A DNA stretch of 13,189 nucleotides, taken from Candidatus Moranbacteria bacterium UBA2206. GTDB taxonomy: Bacteria; Patescibacteriota; Minisyncoccia; Moranbacterales; UBA2206. Location: NCBI GenBank assembly GCA_002328565.1, contig DCUU01000055.1:1-13189 (forward strand), written 5' to 3'. Under the pieces are notes generated by a model that saw only the letters and a list, made by a program, of their open reading frames with translations, ran no database searches and was not told where the DNA came from. Of this stretch, positions 1 through 6,282 are shown one piece after another (positions within the stretch are counted from its first letter, which is position 1; each line of letters starts with the position of its first letter). The position numbers were made by a program, and so were the translations under genes.

Positions 1-409
1 TAGCATACATTTGAAAAAGATCTCCAGCAAAAAGTGCCGATTCATCTCCGCCGGCGCCAGCCCGAATTTCCACGATAACATTTTTGTGGTCATTGGGATC
101 TTTGGGAAGAAAAGTTTTTTCCAATTCTTTTTCCAAGAGAGCCTTTTTTGCGCTCAGGGTGACATTTTCTTCCATGGCCATTTGTTTCATTTCCGGGTCT
201 TCTTCGGTGGAATTTATCATTACGGCATTTTCTGTCATTGATTTTTCTATTTTTTCCAAGACATTGATATTTTCCATAACTTCCGAAAGCTCAGCTTGTC
301 TTTTCCCTAACCTAGCCATTTTCTGGGCATCATTAAAAATATCTGGGCTATTAAGCTCAGTGGAAATTTCCTCATATTCTTTTCTAATTTTCTCGATTTG
401 TTCTTTCAT
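1..409 (-). CDS. prfA: Peptide chain release factor 1 (N-terminal part, runs off window)
   Basis: Class I release factor that recognises UAA and UAG in the ribosomal A site and triggers peptide release in the cytoplasm. Reading the minus strand from ATG at 409-407 gives 136 codons open to the window edge. They begin MKEQIEKIRKEYEEIS, an acidic/basic helical domain typical of RF1 domain 1, and end with VEIRAGAGGDESALFAGDLF, the family's highly conserved block at the start of domain 2. The codon-recognition PxT loop and the catalytic GGQ motif lie beyond the left edge, so RF1 rather than RF2 is judged from the N-terminal sequence. It is transcribed away from rfbD. A heptamer array ends six bases before its start codon, and only a weak GAG serves as a possible ribosome site. 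Open frames on the plus strand here are shadows. Identification is confident; completeness cannot be judged. Confidence 0.95.
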   Translation of the reverse strand, partial: MKEQIEKIRKEYEEISTELNSPDIFNDAQKMARLGKRQAELSEVMENINVLEKIEKSMTENAVMINSTEEDPEMKQMAMEENVTLSAKKALLEKELEKTFLPKDPNDHKNVIVEIRAGAGGDESALFAGDLFQMYA

Positions 410-414
410 AACTC

Positions 415-446
415 TACGAATTACGAATTTATACGAATGTACGAAT
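415..446 (-). repeat. Heptamer array A upstream of prfA
   Basis: On the plus strand four perfect copies of TACGAAT lie at 415-421, 422-428, 432-438 and 440-446, separated by nothing, TTA and G. Read toward prfA the order is ATTCGTA-C-ATTCGTA-TAA-ATTCGTA-ATTCGTA, ending six bases before the ATG. Related arrays with the same linker pattern lie before glyA (1494-1534) and the glycosyltransferase (4566-4606). Function unknown. Confidence 0.85.
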
Positions 447-494
447 AAAAGATGACAGATTGGTAATTTTTTGCTAAGATTAAAGCGTAATTAG

Positions 495-523
495 ATTGTA
501 TATAAAATTGATAAAATTAGCAA
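495..523 (-). promoter_or_regulatory. Candidate sigma70-type promoter for prfA
   Basis: On the minus strand TTGCTA (523-518) is followed by exactly 17 bases and TACAAT (500-495), a good match to the -35/-10 consensus. Transcription would start near 488 and cross heptamer array A before reaching prfA, giving a leader of about 80 bases. It overlaps the region just before rfbD. This is a pattern match in A+T-rich DNA only. Confidence 0.4.
509..517 (+). promoter_or_regulatory. Candidate extended -10 promoter for rfbD
   Basis: TGATAAAAT at 509-517 matches an extended -10 element (TGN plus a hexamer five of six like TATAAT). It ends ten bases before the rfbD ATG, so the transcript would have almost no leader. 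I see no convincing -35 hexamer at the right distance and no Shine-Dalgarno sequence. Confidence 0.3.
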
Positions 524-527
524 CATT

Positions 528-1451
528 ATGCAAAAAATATTAATTATAGGGAGTAAGGGGATGCTGGGGCAGGAGTTGGTAAAAACATTTAAGAAAGACA
601 AGGATTATAAGGTAATTGCGTGGGATAGAGAAGATATTGATATTTCTAAGGAAAAAGAAGTTTCCAAAAAAATTGGTTTTACTAAACCTAATATTATCAT
701 CAACGCTGCGGCATATAATGCGGTGGATAAATGTGAGGAGTCAAAAAAAGAATTTGAAATAGCAAAAAAGATTAATGGATTGGCGCCGGGATATTTGGCG
801 AAGTCAGCCAAAAAAAACAAAGCTGTGTTGGTGCATTATTCTACGGATTATGTTTTTAATGGTGAGCCAGAAATTCCAGAACCGGCTGGTTGCACACATT
901 CTTGTGGGAGTTGCTCTCTGCATCAAGGATTTCAACCAGAGGTTGGATTTGATGAAAATGCGAAACCTAGTCCAATTAGCAATTATGGAAAATCGAAACT
1001 AATCGGAGAAAAAGAAGTAGCAAAAAATGTGAAAAGTTATTATATTATTCGACTTTCTAAATTATTTGGTAGTCCAGCTATGGGAGAAGGAGCAAAGAGA
1101 AGCTTTTTTGATGTGATGCTTGAAGCGGGAAAGAAAAACAAAGAAGTTAAGGCAGTGGATGAAGAAACAAGCTGTTTCACTTATGCACTAGATTTAGCCA
1201 AAAAAACCAAAGAAATGCTTGATGCTAAGAAGCCTTTTGGGATTTATCATATTACTAACAGTGATTCTTGTACTTGGTACGAAGCTGTTGTAGAATTATA
1301 TCGTCAAGCAAAAATAAAAACTAAAATTATTCCAGTTGATGGCAATGAATTTCCTCGACCTGCCAAAAGGCCGTTTTATTCAGTTTTGGTAAACACTAAA
1401 CTAAATCCGATGAGAAGTTGGAAGGAAGCGTTGAAGGAATATTTGAAGTAA
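528..1451 (+). CDS. rfbD: dTDP-4-dehydrorhamnose reductase (RmlD/RfbD) with Cys-rich insertion
   Basis: NADPH-dependent reduction of dTDP-4-dehydro-L-rhamnose, the last step of dTDP-L-rhamnose synthesis; a cytoplasmic extended short-chain dehydrogenase of 307 residues. Visible marks are the nucleotide-binding GSKGMLG (8-14), NAAAYNAVDKCE (59-70), STDYVFNG (105-112), the catalytic Y153 with K157 in YGKSK, and the C-terminal RPAKRPFYSVL block (277-287). Between STDYVF and YGKSK the chain is about twenty residues longer than in classical RmlD and carries CTHSCGSCSLH (C122, C126, C129, H124, H132), which I do not associate with this enzyme. The start ATG has no Shine-Dalgarno sequence but follows a possible extended -10 element. 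RfbA is encoded two genes downstream; RfbB and RfbC are not in the window. Other sugar-nucleotide reductases of the same fold are possible, but RmlD fits best. Confidence 0.88.
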   Translation: MQKILIIGSKGMLGQELVKTFKKDKDYKVIAWDREDIDISKEKEVSKKIGFTKPNIIINAAAYNAVDKCEESKKEFEIAKKINGLAPGYLAKSAKKNKAVLVHYSTDYVFNGEPEIPEPAGCTHSCGSCSLHQGFQPEVGFDENAKPSPISNYGKSKLIGEKEVAKNVKSYYIIRLSKLFGSPAMGEGAKRSFFDVMLEAGKKNKEVKAVDEETSCFTYALDLAKKTKEMLDAKKPFGIYHITNSDSCTWYEAVVELYRQAKIKTKIIPVDGNEFPRPAKRPFYSVLVNTKLNPMRSWKEALKEYLK

Positions 1452-1456
1452 ATCTT

Positions 1457-1534
1457 TACTAATTACGAATCAAATACGAATATACTAATAAAAATTCGTA
1501 CATTTGTATATTAGTAATTAATTAGTAATTCGTA
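1457..1534. repeat. Inverted pair of heptamer arrays (array B) between rfbD and glyA
   Basis: The left half has TACTAAT (1457-1463), TACGAAT (1464-1470), CAAA, TACGAAT (1475-1481), A, TACTAAT (1483-1489). After AAAA the right half runs the other way: ATTCGTA (1494-1500), C, ATTTGTA (1502-1508), T, ATTAGTA (1510-1516), ATTA, ATTAGTA (1521-1527), ATTCGTA (1528-1534), ending nine bases before the glyA ATG. The two halves form a long imperfect inverted repeat. The right half has the same linkers (C, T, four bases, none) as array C. Confidence 0.85.
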
Positions 1535-1543
1535 AAAAAATTT

Positions 1544-2788
1544 ATGAAAAATCTAAAAAAACAAGACGCTGAAGTTTATAAGGCAATGGTAGGGGAATTA
1601 AAGCGTCAGCAAGAAGGTATGGAAATGATTGCGAGTGAAAATTATGTGTCAGAGGCAGTGCTTGAAGCGCTGGGATCTGTTTTCACGAATAAATATAGCG
1701 AAGGTTATCCCGGGCATCGATATTATGGCGGTCAAGAATACACAGATGTGGTGGAAAGTTTGGCCATCGCTCGAGCAAAAAAGCTTTTTGGTGCGGAACA
1801 TGTGAATGTTCAGCCACTTTCTGGTGCGCCGGCTAATATGATTGCATATGGCGCAGTTTTGAAGCCAGGAGACAAGGTTTTAGGCATGGATTTGGCGCAC
1901 GGCGGGCATTTGACGCATGGTCATCCGGTGACGCTTAGCGCGAAGATATATAATTTTGTGCGTTATAAAACAGATGCATCTGGAAAAATAGACTATAGAG
2001 AATTGGAAAAAATGGCAGTACGCGAAAAACCGCAAATGATTTTGGCAGGTTTCTCGGCTTACACAAGACAATTGGATTATAAGAAATTTCAAGCCATTGC
2101 CAAAAAAGTTGGAGCAATCACGATGTTTGACATTGCTCACATTGCTGGACTAATTGCTGGCAAAGTTCTTCCAAATCCAGTGCCATATTTTGACATCGTC
2201 ACGACCACAACCCACAAAACTTTGCGTGGACCACGAGGTGGAATGATTATGTGCAAAGAAAAATTTGCCAAGGCGATTGATAAGGCTACTTTCCCAGGAT
2301 TTCAGGGTGGACCGCATGAAAACAATATTGCAGCCAAGGCTGTGGCCTTCGGTGAGGCCTTAAAGCCGACGTTCAAAAAATATGCAATGCAAACGATAAA
2401 AAACGCTAAAATTTTGGAACAAGAGCTAAAAAAATATGGATTTGACATTTGTTTTGGTGGAACGGATAATCATATGGTGCTAGTGGACGTTTGGGGTTCA
2501 AAAGGCGTGAGCGGGAAAGAGGCTCAAGAAGCCTTGGACGAAATTGGGATTTCGCTTAACAAAAATATGATTCCTAATGATACGCGGTCTCCAATGGACC
2601 CAAGCGGAATTCGCATTGGCGTGCCAGCCATCACAACTCGTGGAATGAAAGAAAAAGAGATTAAAATTATTTCTAAATGGATAAAGAATGCCATTGAAGA
2701 TAAGGATAATAAGAAGGAATTGAAGAAAATTCATCAAGAAGTAAAAGAACTTTGTAAAAAGTTTCCAATTTATAAGAATATTAAATAA
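1544..2788 (+). CDS. glyA: Serine hydroxymethyltransferase
   Basis: Cytoplasmic PLP enzyme that interconverts serine plus tetrahydrofolate with glycine plus 5,10-methylene-tetrahydrofolate, the main source of one-carbon units. At 414 residues it is normal bacterial length. Family marks include MIASENYVS (28-36), YSEGYPGHRYYGG (51-63), SGAPAN (93-98), HGGHLTHGHP (119-128), FDIAHIAGL (195-203, with the cofactor-contacting D196 and H199) and TTTHKTLRGPRGG (221-233), in which K225 should form the Schiff base with PLP. The gene has no role in sugar-nucleotide synthesis, yet it splits rfbD from rfbA and has repeats on both sides: the inverted heptamer arrays upstream and the paired palindrome downstream. 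There is no Shine-Dalgarno sequence; the start lies nine bases after the array. The identification is secure. Confidence 0.98.
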   Translation: MKNLKKQDAEVYKAMVGELKRQQEGMEMIASENYVSEAVLEALGSVFTNKYSEGYPGHRYYGGQEYTDVVESLAIARAKKLFGAEHVNVQPLSGAPANMIAYGAVLKPGDKVLGMDLAHGGHLTHGHPVTLSAKIYNFVRYKTDASGKIDYRELEKMAVREKPQMILAGFSAYTRQLDYKKFQAIAKKVGAITMFDIAHIAGLIAGKVLPNPVPYFDIVTTTTHKTLRGPRGGMIMCKEKFAKAIDKATFPGFQGGPHENNIAAKAVAFGEALKPTFKKYAMQTIKNAKILEQELKKYGFDICFGGTDNHMVLVDVWGSKGVSGKEAQEALDEIGISLNKNMIPNDTRSPMDPSGIRIGVPAITTRGMKEKEIKIISKWIKNAIEDKDNKKELKKIHQEVKELCKKFPIYKNIK

Positions 2789-2797
2789 TTTTTTAAT

Positions 2798-2858
2798 GTC
2801 ATTCCGGACTTGATCCGGAATCTATATGGAGTAGATCCTGAAACAAGTTCAGGATGAC
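2798..2858. repeat. REP-like paired palindrome
   Basis: Two 27-base arms face each other across a 7-base spacer: 2798-2824 and, inverted, 2832-2858. Each arm is itself a hairpin with a 7-bp stem and a 5-base loop: TTCCGGA/TCCGGAA around CTTGA in the left arm, TCCTGAA/TTCAGGA around CTTGT in the right arm read inverted. Aligned as inverted copies the arms differ at seven positions; six form three fully compensated base pairs and the seventh is in the loop. GTCAT and ATCTA flank each stem. Similar GTCAT..CTTG..ATC palindromes are common dispersed repeats in several bacterial groups, from memory. No T-run follows on the plus strand, so it is not a typical terminator. Confidence 0.85.
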
Positions 2859-2870
2859 AAAGGTAACATT

Positions 2871-3668
2871 ATGAAAGGAATAATTCTCTCGGGTGGAACA
2901 GCAACAAGGCTTTTTCCGCTCACCGCGACAACTTCGAAGCAACTTTTGCCGGTCTATGACAGGCAGATGATTTTCTATCCGCTAAACACGCTCATTAAAG
3001 CGGGGATAAAAGACATTTTGATTATTGTGGCGCCGGAACACTCTGGGCAATATTTGAATCTTCTGGGTTCAATTTTTGAAAAATATGACATTCGCATTGA
3101 TTTTAAGGTGCAAAAATTGCCTAAAGGTTTGGCAGAAGCTTTCGTTTTGGGCGAGGAATTTATCGACAAGGGCAATGTAGCGATGATTTTGGGGGATAAT
3201 ATTTTTGAAGATGATTTCTCTACGGATATCAAAAATTTCAAATCTGGAGGAAAAATATTTGCCAAAAAAGTTCCTGATCCGGAGCGTTATGGCGTGGTAA
3301 AATTTGATGAGAATAATAAGGCGGTGGAAATTGTGGAAAAACCTGAAAATTGGATTAGTGATTATGCTATCCCAGGGCTGTATATTTTTGATAATCGAGT
3401 ATCAGATGCAGCCAAAAATGTGACCCCATCAGAACGAGGAGAAAAGGAAATAACATCACTGCATAATTATTATTTGGAAAAAGGAGAATTGGAAGTGAGT
3501 ACATTTTCCGGCGCCTGGTTGGATGCTGGAACATTCGACACTCTCCTAGAAGCTGGAAATATTGTCAAAGAAAAAGAGATTTACAAAAAATTCGATCCGA
3601 TAATCGACAAGGCTATTTTGGAATTTAATGAAGAGCTTAAAGCGATTGCCAAAAAAAGATTGATTTAA
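2871..3668 (+). CDS. rfbA: Glucose-1-phosphate thymidylyltransferase (RmlA/RfbA type)
   Basis: Couples dTTP with glucose-1-phosphate to form dTDP-glucose, the first step towards dTDP-rhamnose; a cytoplasmic nucleotidyltransferase. Visible are the pyrophosphorylase signature at the N terminus with R13 and K23 (GGTATRLFPLT, then SKQLLPVYD), QKLPKGLAEAF (81-91), GDN (108-110) with the probable metal ligand D109, ERYGVV (138-143), EKPEN (156-160) and AWLDAGT (215-221). The signature reads GGTAT where classical RmlA has GGSGT. At 265 residues it lacks about 25 C-terminal residues compared with typical enterobacterial RmlA. An AAAGGT (2859-2864) six bases before the ATG is the only well-placed Shine-Dalgarno sequence in the window; it directly abuts the paired palindrome. 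Substrate choice within the nucleotidyltransferase family is by similarity plus the neighbouring rfbD. Confidence 0.9.
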   Translation: MKGIILSGGTATRLFPLTATTSKQLLPVYDRQMIFYPLNTLIKAGIKDILIIVAPEHSGQYLNLLGSIFEKYDIRIDFKVQKLPKGLAEAFVLGEEFIDKGNVAMILGDNIFEDDFSTDIKNFKSGGKIFAKKVPDPERYGVVKFDENNKAVEIVEKPENWISDYAIPGLYIFDNRVSDAAKNVTPSERGEKEITSLHNYYLEKGELEVSTFSGAWLDAGTFDTLLEAGNIVKEKEIYKKFDPIIDKAILEFNEELKAIAKKRLI

Positions 3669-3674
3669 TATTTT
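3646..3674 (+). promoter_or_regulatory. Candidate promoter for galU inside the end of rfbA
   Basis: TTGCCA (3646-3651) is followed after 17 bases by TATTTT (3669-3674). The hexamer ends ten bases before the galU ATG, so the message would be nearly leaderless, and galU has no Shine-Dalgarno sequence. The -10 match is modest (four of six) and the sequence is A+T-rich, so chance is possible. Confidence 0.3.
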
Positions 3675-3684
3675 AATTATATAT

Positions 3685-4554
3685 ATGCAAAAAATTAGAA
3701 AAGCGATTTTGCCAGTAGCAGGTTTTGGAACTAGATTTTTGCCAGCCACTAAGGCTCAACCAAAAGAAATGCTTCCAGTACTAAATAAGCCGGCAGTACA
3801 ATATGTAGTAGAAAGTGTGGTAGCGGCTGGAATCGAAGAAATTATTTTTGTGACAGGTCGTGGAAAACGTGCGATTGAAGATCATTTTGACATCGCCTAT
3901 GAATTGGAGGATAAGTTAGCGGAAAAAAACAAAACTGATCTGCTGGAGGAATTGAAAAAAATTCAAGGATTGGCTAAATTTTCTTATGTTAGACAATCTA
4001 ATCAATTAGGAGATGGACATGCAATTCTTCAAGCAGCTCACTTAGTGGGCAATGAACCGGTGGCAGTAGTTTTTGGAGACACTGTTTATGATAGTAAAGT
4101 TCCAATAGTGAAACAGCTCATTGAAACTTATGAAAAATATAATGATCCAGTGATAGGCTTAACAGAAGTTTCTCGTGAAGACGTGCATAAGTTCGGAGTT
4201 TATACTGGTATTTCTCTTGATAAAGAAACAATAGAAATAAAACAACTTATAGAAAAGCCCAAAAATGATGAAGCTCCAGCACTGACAGTGGCAATTGGCG
4301 CATATATAATAACCCCAGAGGTTTTAGATGTCCTATCCACAATTGAACATGGAAATTCTGGAGAAATTCGCTTAATTGATGCTTTCGAGATAATGATGGA
4401 GAAAGGAAAACCACTTTATGGAAAAATTTTGGAAGGAACGTGGCTTGATACGGGAGATCCTTTCAATCTTTTACGAGTTAGTATTTATTTAGGCTTAAAA
4501 CATCCAGAAATAAAAGATAAACTAAGGGCTTATCTAAAAACTCTAAAAATATAA
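3685..4554 (+). CDS. galU: UTP-glucose-1-phosphate uridylyltransferase
   Basis: Makes UDP-glucose from UTP and glucose-1-phosphate in the cytoplasm, a precursor for glycans and glycolipids. The 289-residue length is normal for bacterial GalU. Diagnostic blocks are GFGTRFLPATKA (13-24) followed by PKEMLPV (26-32), FVTGRGKRAIEDHFD (55-69), QLGDGHAIL (107-115), FGDT (130-133), EKP (190-192), GEIRLIDA (226-233) and the ending WLDTGDP (253-259). The bacterial GalU signature TGRGKRAIEDHFD separates it from RfbA-type enzymes. It begins sixteen bases after the rfbA stop, so it is probably cotranscribed with rfbA, though a promoter can be drawn inside the end of rfbA. No Shine-Dalgarno sequence precedes the ATG. 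Confidence 0.96.
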   Translation: MQKIRKAILPVAGFGTRFLPATKAQPKEMLPVLNKPAVQYVVESVVAAGIEEIIFVTGRGKRAIEDHFDIAYELEDKLAEKNKTDLLEELKKIQGLAKFSYVRQSNQLGDGHAILQAAHLVGNEPVAVVFGDTVYDSKVPIVKQLIETYEKYNDPVIGLTEVSREDVHKFGVYTGISLDKETIEIKQLIEKPKNDEAPALTVAIGAYIITPEVLDVLSTIEHGNSGEIRLIDAFEIMMEKGKPLYGKILEGTWLDTGDPFNLLRVSIYLGLKHPEIKDKLRAYLKTLKI

Positions 4555-4565
4555 TTTATATGAAT

Positions 4566-4606
4566 TTTTGTACATTTGTATATTTGTACTAAATTTGTAA
4601 TTTGTA
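4566..4606 (+). repeat. Heptamer array C upstream of the GT4 glycosyltransferase
   Basis: Read on the plus strand: TTTTGTA (4566-4572), C, ATTTGTA (4574-4580), T, ATTTGTA (4582-4588), CTAA, ATTTGTA (4593-4599), ATTTGTA (4600-4606), then GTGT and the ATG at 4611. The linkers match the right half of array B exactly in length, and the two single-base linkers match in identity. Every unit here has T at the variable position (A on the other strand), whereas array A has only C/G there. Confidence 0.8.
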
Positions 4607-4610
4607 GTGT

Positions 4611-5732
4611 ATGAAGATTGCTATTCAAGCAGCTGATTTGGATTGGGCGCGAATTGATGGAACTAGGGTTTATATCCTAAATTTATTGAAATATTTCGGG
4701 CAATTTGATCCGCATAGCCAATTTCTAATTTATCACAAGAAAAATTTCAATCCGGAACTTACTCCGGAGAAATTTTCTAATTATAAAATTAGAAAGATTC
4801 CCTTTCCATTTTTTTGGACGCAAATTCGCCTGTGCCTCAGTCTTTTTTGGGAAAAACCGGATGTGCTTTGGATGCCGATGCATAATATTCCACTTTTCCG
4901 CAATAAAAAAATGAGAACAGTAGTGACAATTCATGATTTGGCTTTCAAATATTTTCCGGATCATTTCAGAAAATACGACTTAATTAAACTTAATCTTTTG
5001 GTCGGCTGGGCAGTGCGAAGAAGTGATGGAATAATCGCCATTTCGCAGGCGACGAAAAAAGATATCTTGAAATTTTATCCGAGCATTAAAGAAAATAAAA
5101 TTAAGGTAATAAATCATGGTTTTGACAAGGAAGTTTTTGACAAAGATCGAAATCTTGAAAAAGAACAGGAAATTAGAAAAAAATTCAATATCCAAGGACG
5201 CTACATTTTTTATATTGGTGCTCTTCAGCCAAGAAAAAATTTAGGAACGCTAATTAGCGCATTTGAAGAACTAAAAAAAGATGGACAATATAAAGATGTG
5301 AAATTAGTTTTGGCGGGAGAAAAGGCTTGGCTTTGGGATGGGATCTTCTCGCAAATTGAAAACAGTCTAGTAAAAAAAGAAATAATAACTCCCGGGAAAA
5401 TTAAATTTTGTGATCTTGGGCACCTAATGCGCGGAGCGGAGATTTTTTGTTTTCCGTCACTCTATGAGGGTTTTGGCATTCCAGTGCTGGAGGCCTTCAA
5501 TTCTCGCGTTCCAGTGGTCTGTGCTAACAATTCTTCTCTTCCTGAGGTGGCAGGGGAGGCAGTACTATATTTTGAACCAAAAAATTATTCACAATTATCT
5601 TTGCAAATTAAAAAAGTTCTGGATAATCCAGAACTTAGAAATAATTTAATTAAGAAGGGATTGGCTCAGGCGCAAAAATTTTCTTGGGAAAAATGTGCAC
5701 AGGAAACACTGGAATATTTGAAAAATTCATGA
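4611..5732 (+). CDS. GT4-family glycosyltransferase
   Basis: Probable retaining GT-B glycosyltransferase acting at the cytoplasmic face, adding a sugar from a nucleotide donor to a lipid carrier or a growing glycan. The 373-residue protein has an N-terminal acceptor domain with TIHDLAFKYFP (106-116) and ISQATKKDIL (144-153), and a C-terminal donor domain with YIGALQPRKNLGTLISAFEEL (201-221 region) and SLYEGFGIPVLEAF (283-296), giving the family's EX7E pair E286 and E294. Donor and acceptor cannot be read from sequence; neighbouring rfbA, rfbD and galU make dTDP-rhamnose or UDP-glucose-derived sugars reasonable guesses. It starts four bases after a heptamer array and has no Shine-Dalgarno sequence. 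The last two bases of its TGA stop are the first two of the 138-bp inverted-repeat element, so the original C terminus may have been altered by insertion. Confidence 0.9.
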   Translation: MKIAIQAADLDWARIDGTRVYILNLLKYFGQFDPHSQFLIYHKKNFNPELTPEKFSNYKIRKIPFPFFWTQIRLCLSLFWEKPDVLWMPMHNIPLFRNKKMRTVVTIHDLAFKYFPDHFRKYDLIKLNLLVGWAVRRSDGIIAISQATKKDILKFYPSIKENKIKVINHGFDKEVFDKDRNLEKEQEIRKKFNIQGRYIFYIGALQPRKNLGTLISAFEELKKDGQYKDVKLVLAGEKAWLWDGIFSQIENSLVKKEIITPGKIKFCDLGHLMRGAEIFCFPSLYEGFGIPVLEAFNSRVPVVCANNSSLPEVAGEAVLYFEPKNYSQLSLQIKKVLDNPELRNNLIKKGLAQAQKFSWEKCAQETLEYLKNS

Positions 5733-5868
5733 CTTACGCATTTCCCTTCAAATCTATTGTTCGCTGAAATTATAAAAAAATAAACTAAGATTATAGATAT
5801 AAGTAGTTTATTATAATCCTGCCATTGTCATGGCTACATAAATAGATTTTCAGGTAAACGCGTAAGTC
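5731..5868. mobile_element. MITE-like element with 28-bp terminal inverted repeats
   Basis: The left end 5731-5758 and the right end 5841-5868 are inverted copies matching at 24 of 28 positions; both ends read GACTTACGC inward and close with AAATCTATT. Inside is a second inverted pair, 5769-5787 with 5804-5817 (ATTATAA...TAAACTA, five extra A/T bases in the left arm), and a small hairpin GCCAT-TGTC-ATGGC at 5821-5834. There is no coding capacity and no transposase in the window. I see no clear target-site duplication (TTCAT on the left, CTAAA on the right). It fills the gap between two converging genes, so a bidirectional terminator or other hairpin-forming repeat is an alternative to a transposon derivative. 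Confidence 0.65.
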
Positions 5869-5874
5869 CTAAAG

Positions 5875-6282
5875 TTATTTTTGGCTTTTGGAAGTAATTT
5901 GAAAAAAAGCAAAAAAGATAAGTAAGGCAAAGAAGGAAGAGGCAATTAAGGGAAAAATTTCCAAAGTTCTAAATGAATTTATAATTAAAGCGGAGGATAT
6001 GATAATTAGAAAAACTAAGGTCTTGCTTAGTTTTTTTGCTTTTTCTTTATCTTCAGAAGTAGAAACATTTTGTCTTTTACCAAAAAATCCAATGAGAAAT
6101 AGAATAGCGAAAAGTCCAAAAATTATTTTTGCTAAAGAAAATTCACTGAAAAAATAATTAGGCAATATATTTTGTGCTATTAGTAGGCAAGCAGTTCCAA
6201 AAAGCCACAAAAAAAGAACATCGTGGAGCAATTTATAGACCAATAATTCTAATTGTTGTTTAGCGTGTTTCTCCATAACCAT
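5875..6282 (-). CDS. Small four-helix membrane protein of unknown function
   Basis: I do not recognise this protein. From the ATG at 6282 it is 135 residues with four hydrophobic segments; in residues counted from this start they are about 18-41, 49-68, 85-104 and 107-129. Between the second and third is a charged, Lys/Glu-rich loop (RQNVSTSEDKEKAKK). The frame stays open upstream to 6321, but that would overlap the preceding gene by over sixty bases. The ATGs at 6282 (MVMEKHAKQQ) and 6276 (MEKHAKQQ) lie after a GGGA and give an overlap of about twenty bases, so either is likelier. It is the last gene of the minus-strand envelope cluster and ends seven bases from the inverted-repeat element. 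Its position suggests a role in the same membrane process; no function is claimed. Confidence 0.65.
   Translation of the reverse strand: MVMEKHAKQQLELLVYKLLHDVLFLWLFGTACLLIAQNILPNYFFSEFSLAKIIFGLFAILFLIGFFGKRQNVSTSEDKEKAKKLSKTLVFLIIISSALIINSFRTLEIFPLIASSFFALLIFFAFFQITSKSQK

Noticed and set aside
11..455. Open plus-strand frames (76 and 123 codons) near the left edge
   Set aside because: They lie antisense to the clearly recognisable prfA N terminus and are Ser/Phe-rich, typical of shadows of a real gene.
1880..2737. Minus-strand open frames opposite glyA
   Set aside because: They are antisense to a highly conserved SHMT coding sequence and show no recognisable motifs.
2798..2858. Paired palindrome as an intrinsic terminator of glyA
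   Set aside because: No T-run follows the hairpins on the plus strand, and the arm covariation fits a repeat family better; a weak termination effect cannot be excluded.
415..4606. Heptamer arrays as CRISPR or tandem microsatellites
   Set aside because: Units are 7 bases with linkers of 0-4 bases, with no spacers of CRISPR length. The linkers are conserved between loci, which simple slippage would not give.
5464..5649. Plus-strand 61-codon frame inside the GT4 gene
   Set aside because: It overlaps the conserved EGFGIPVLEAF region in another frame; a shadow.
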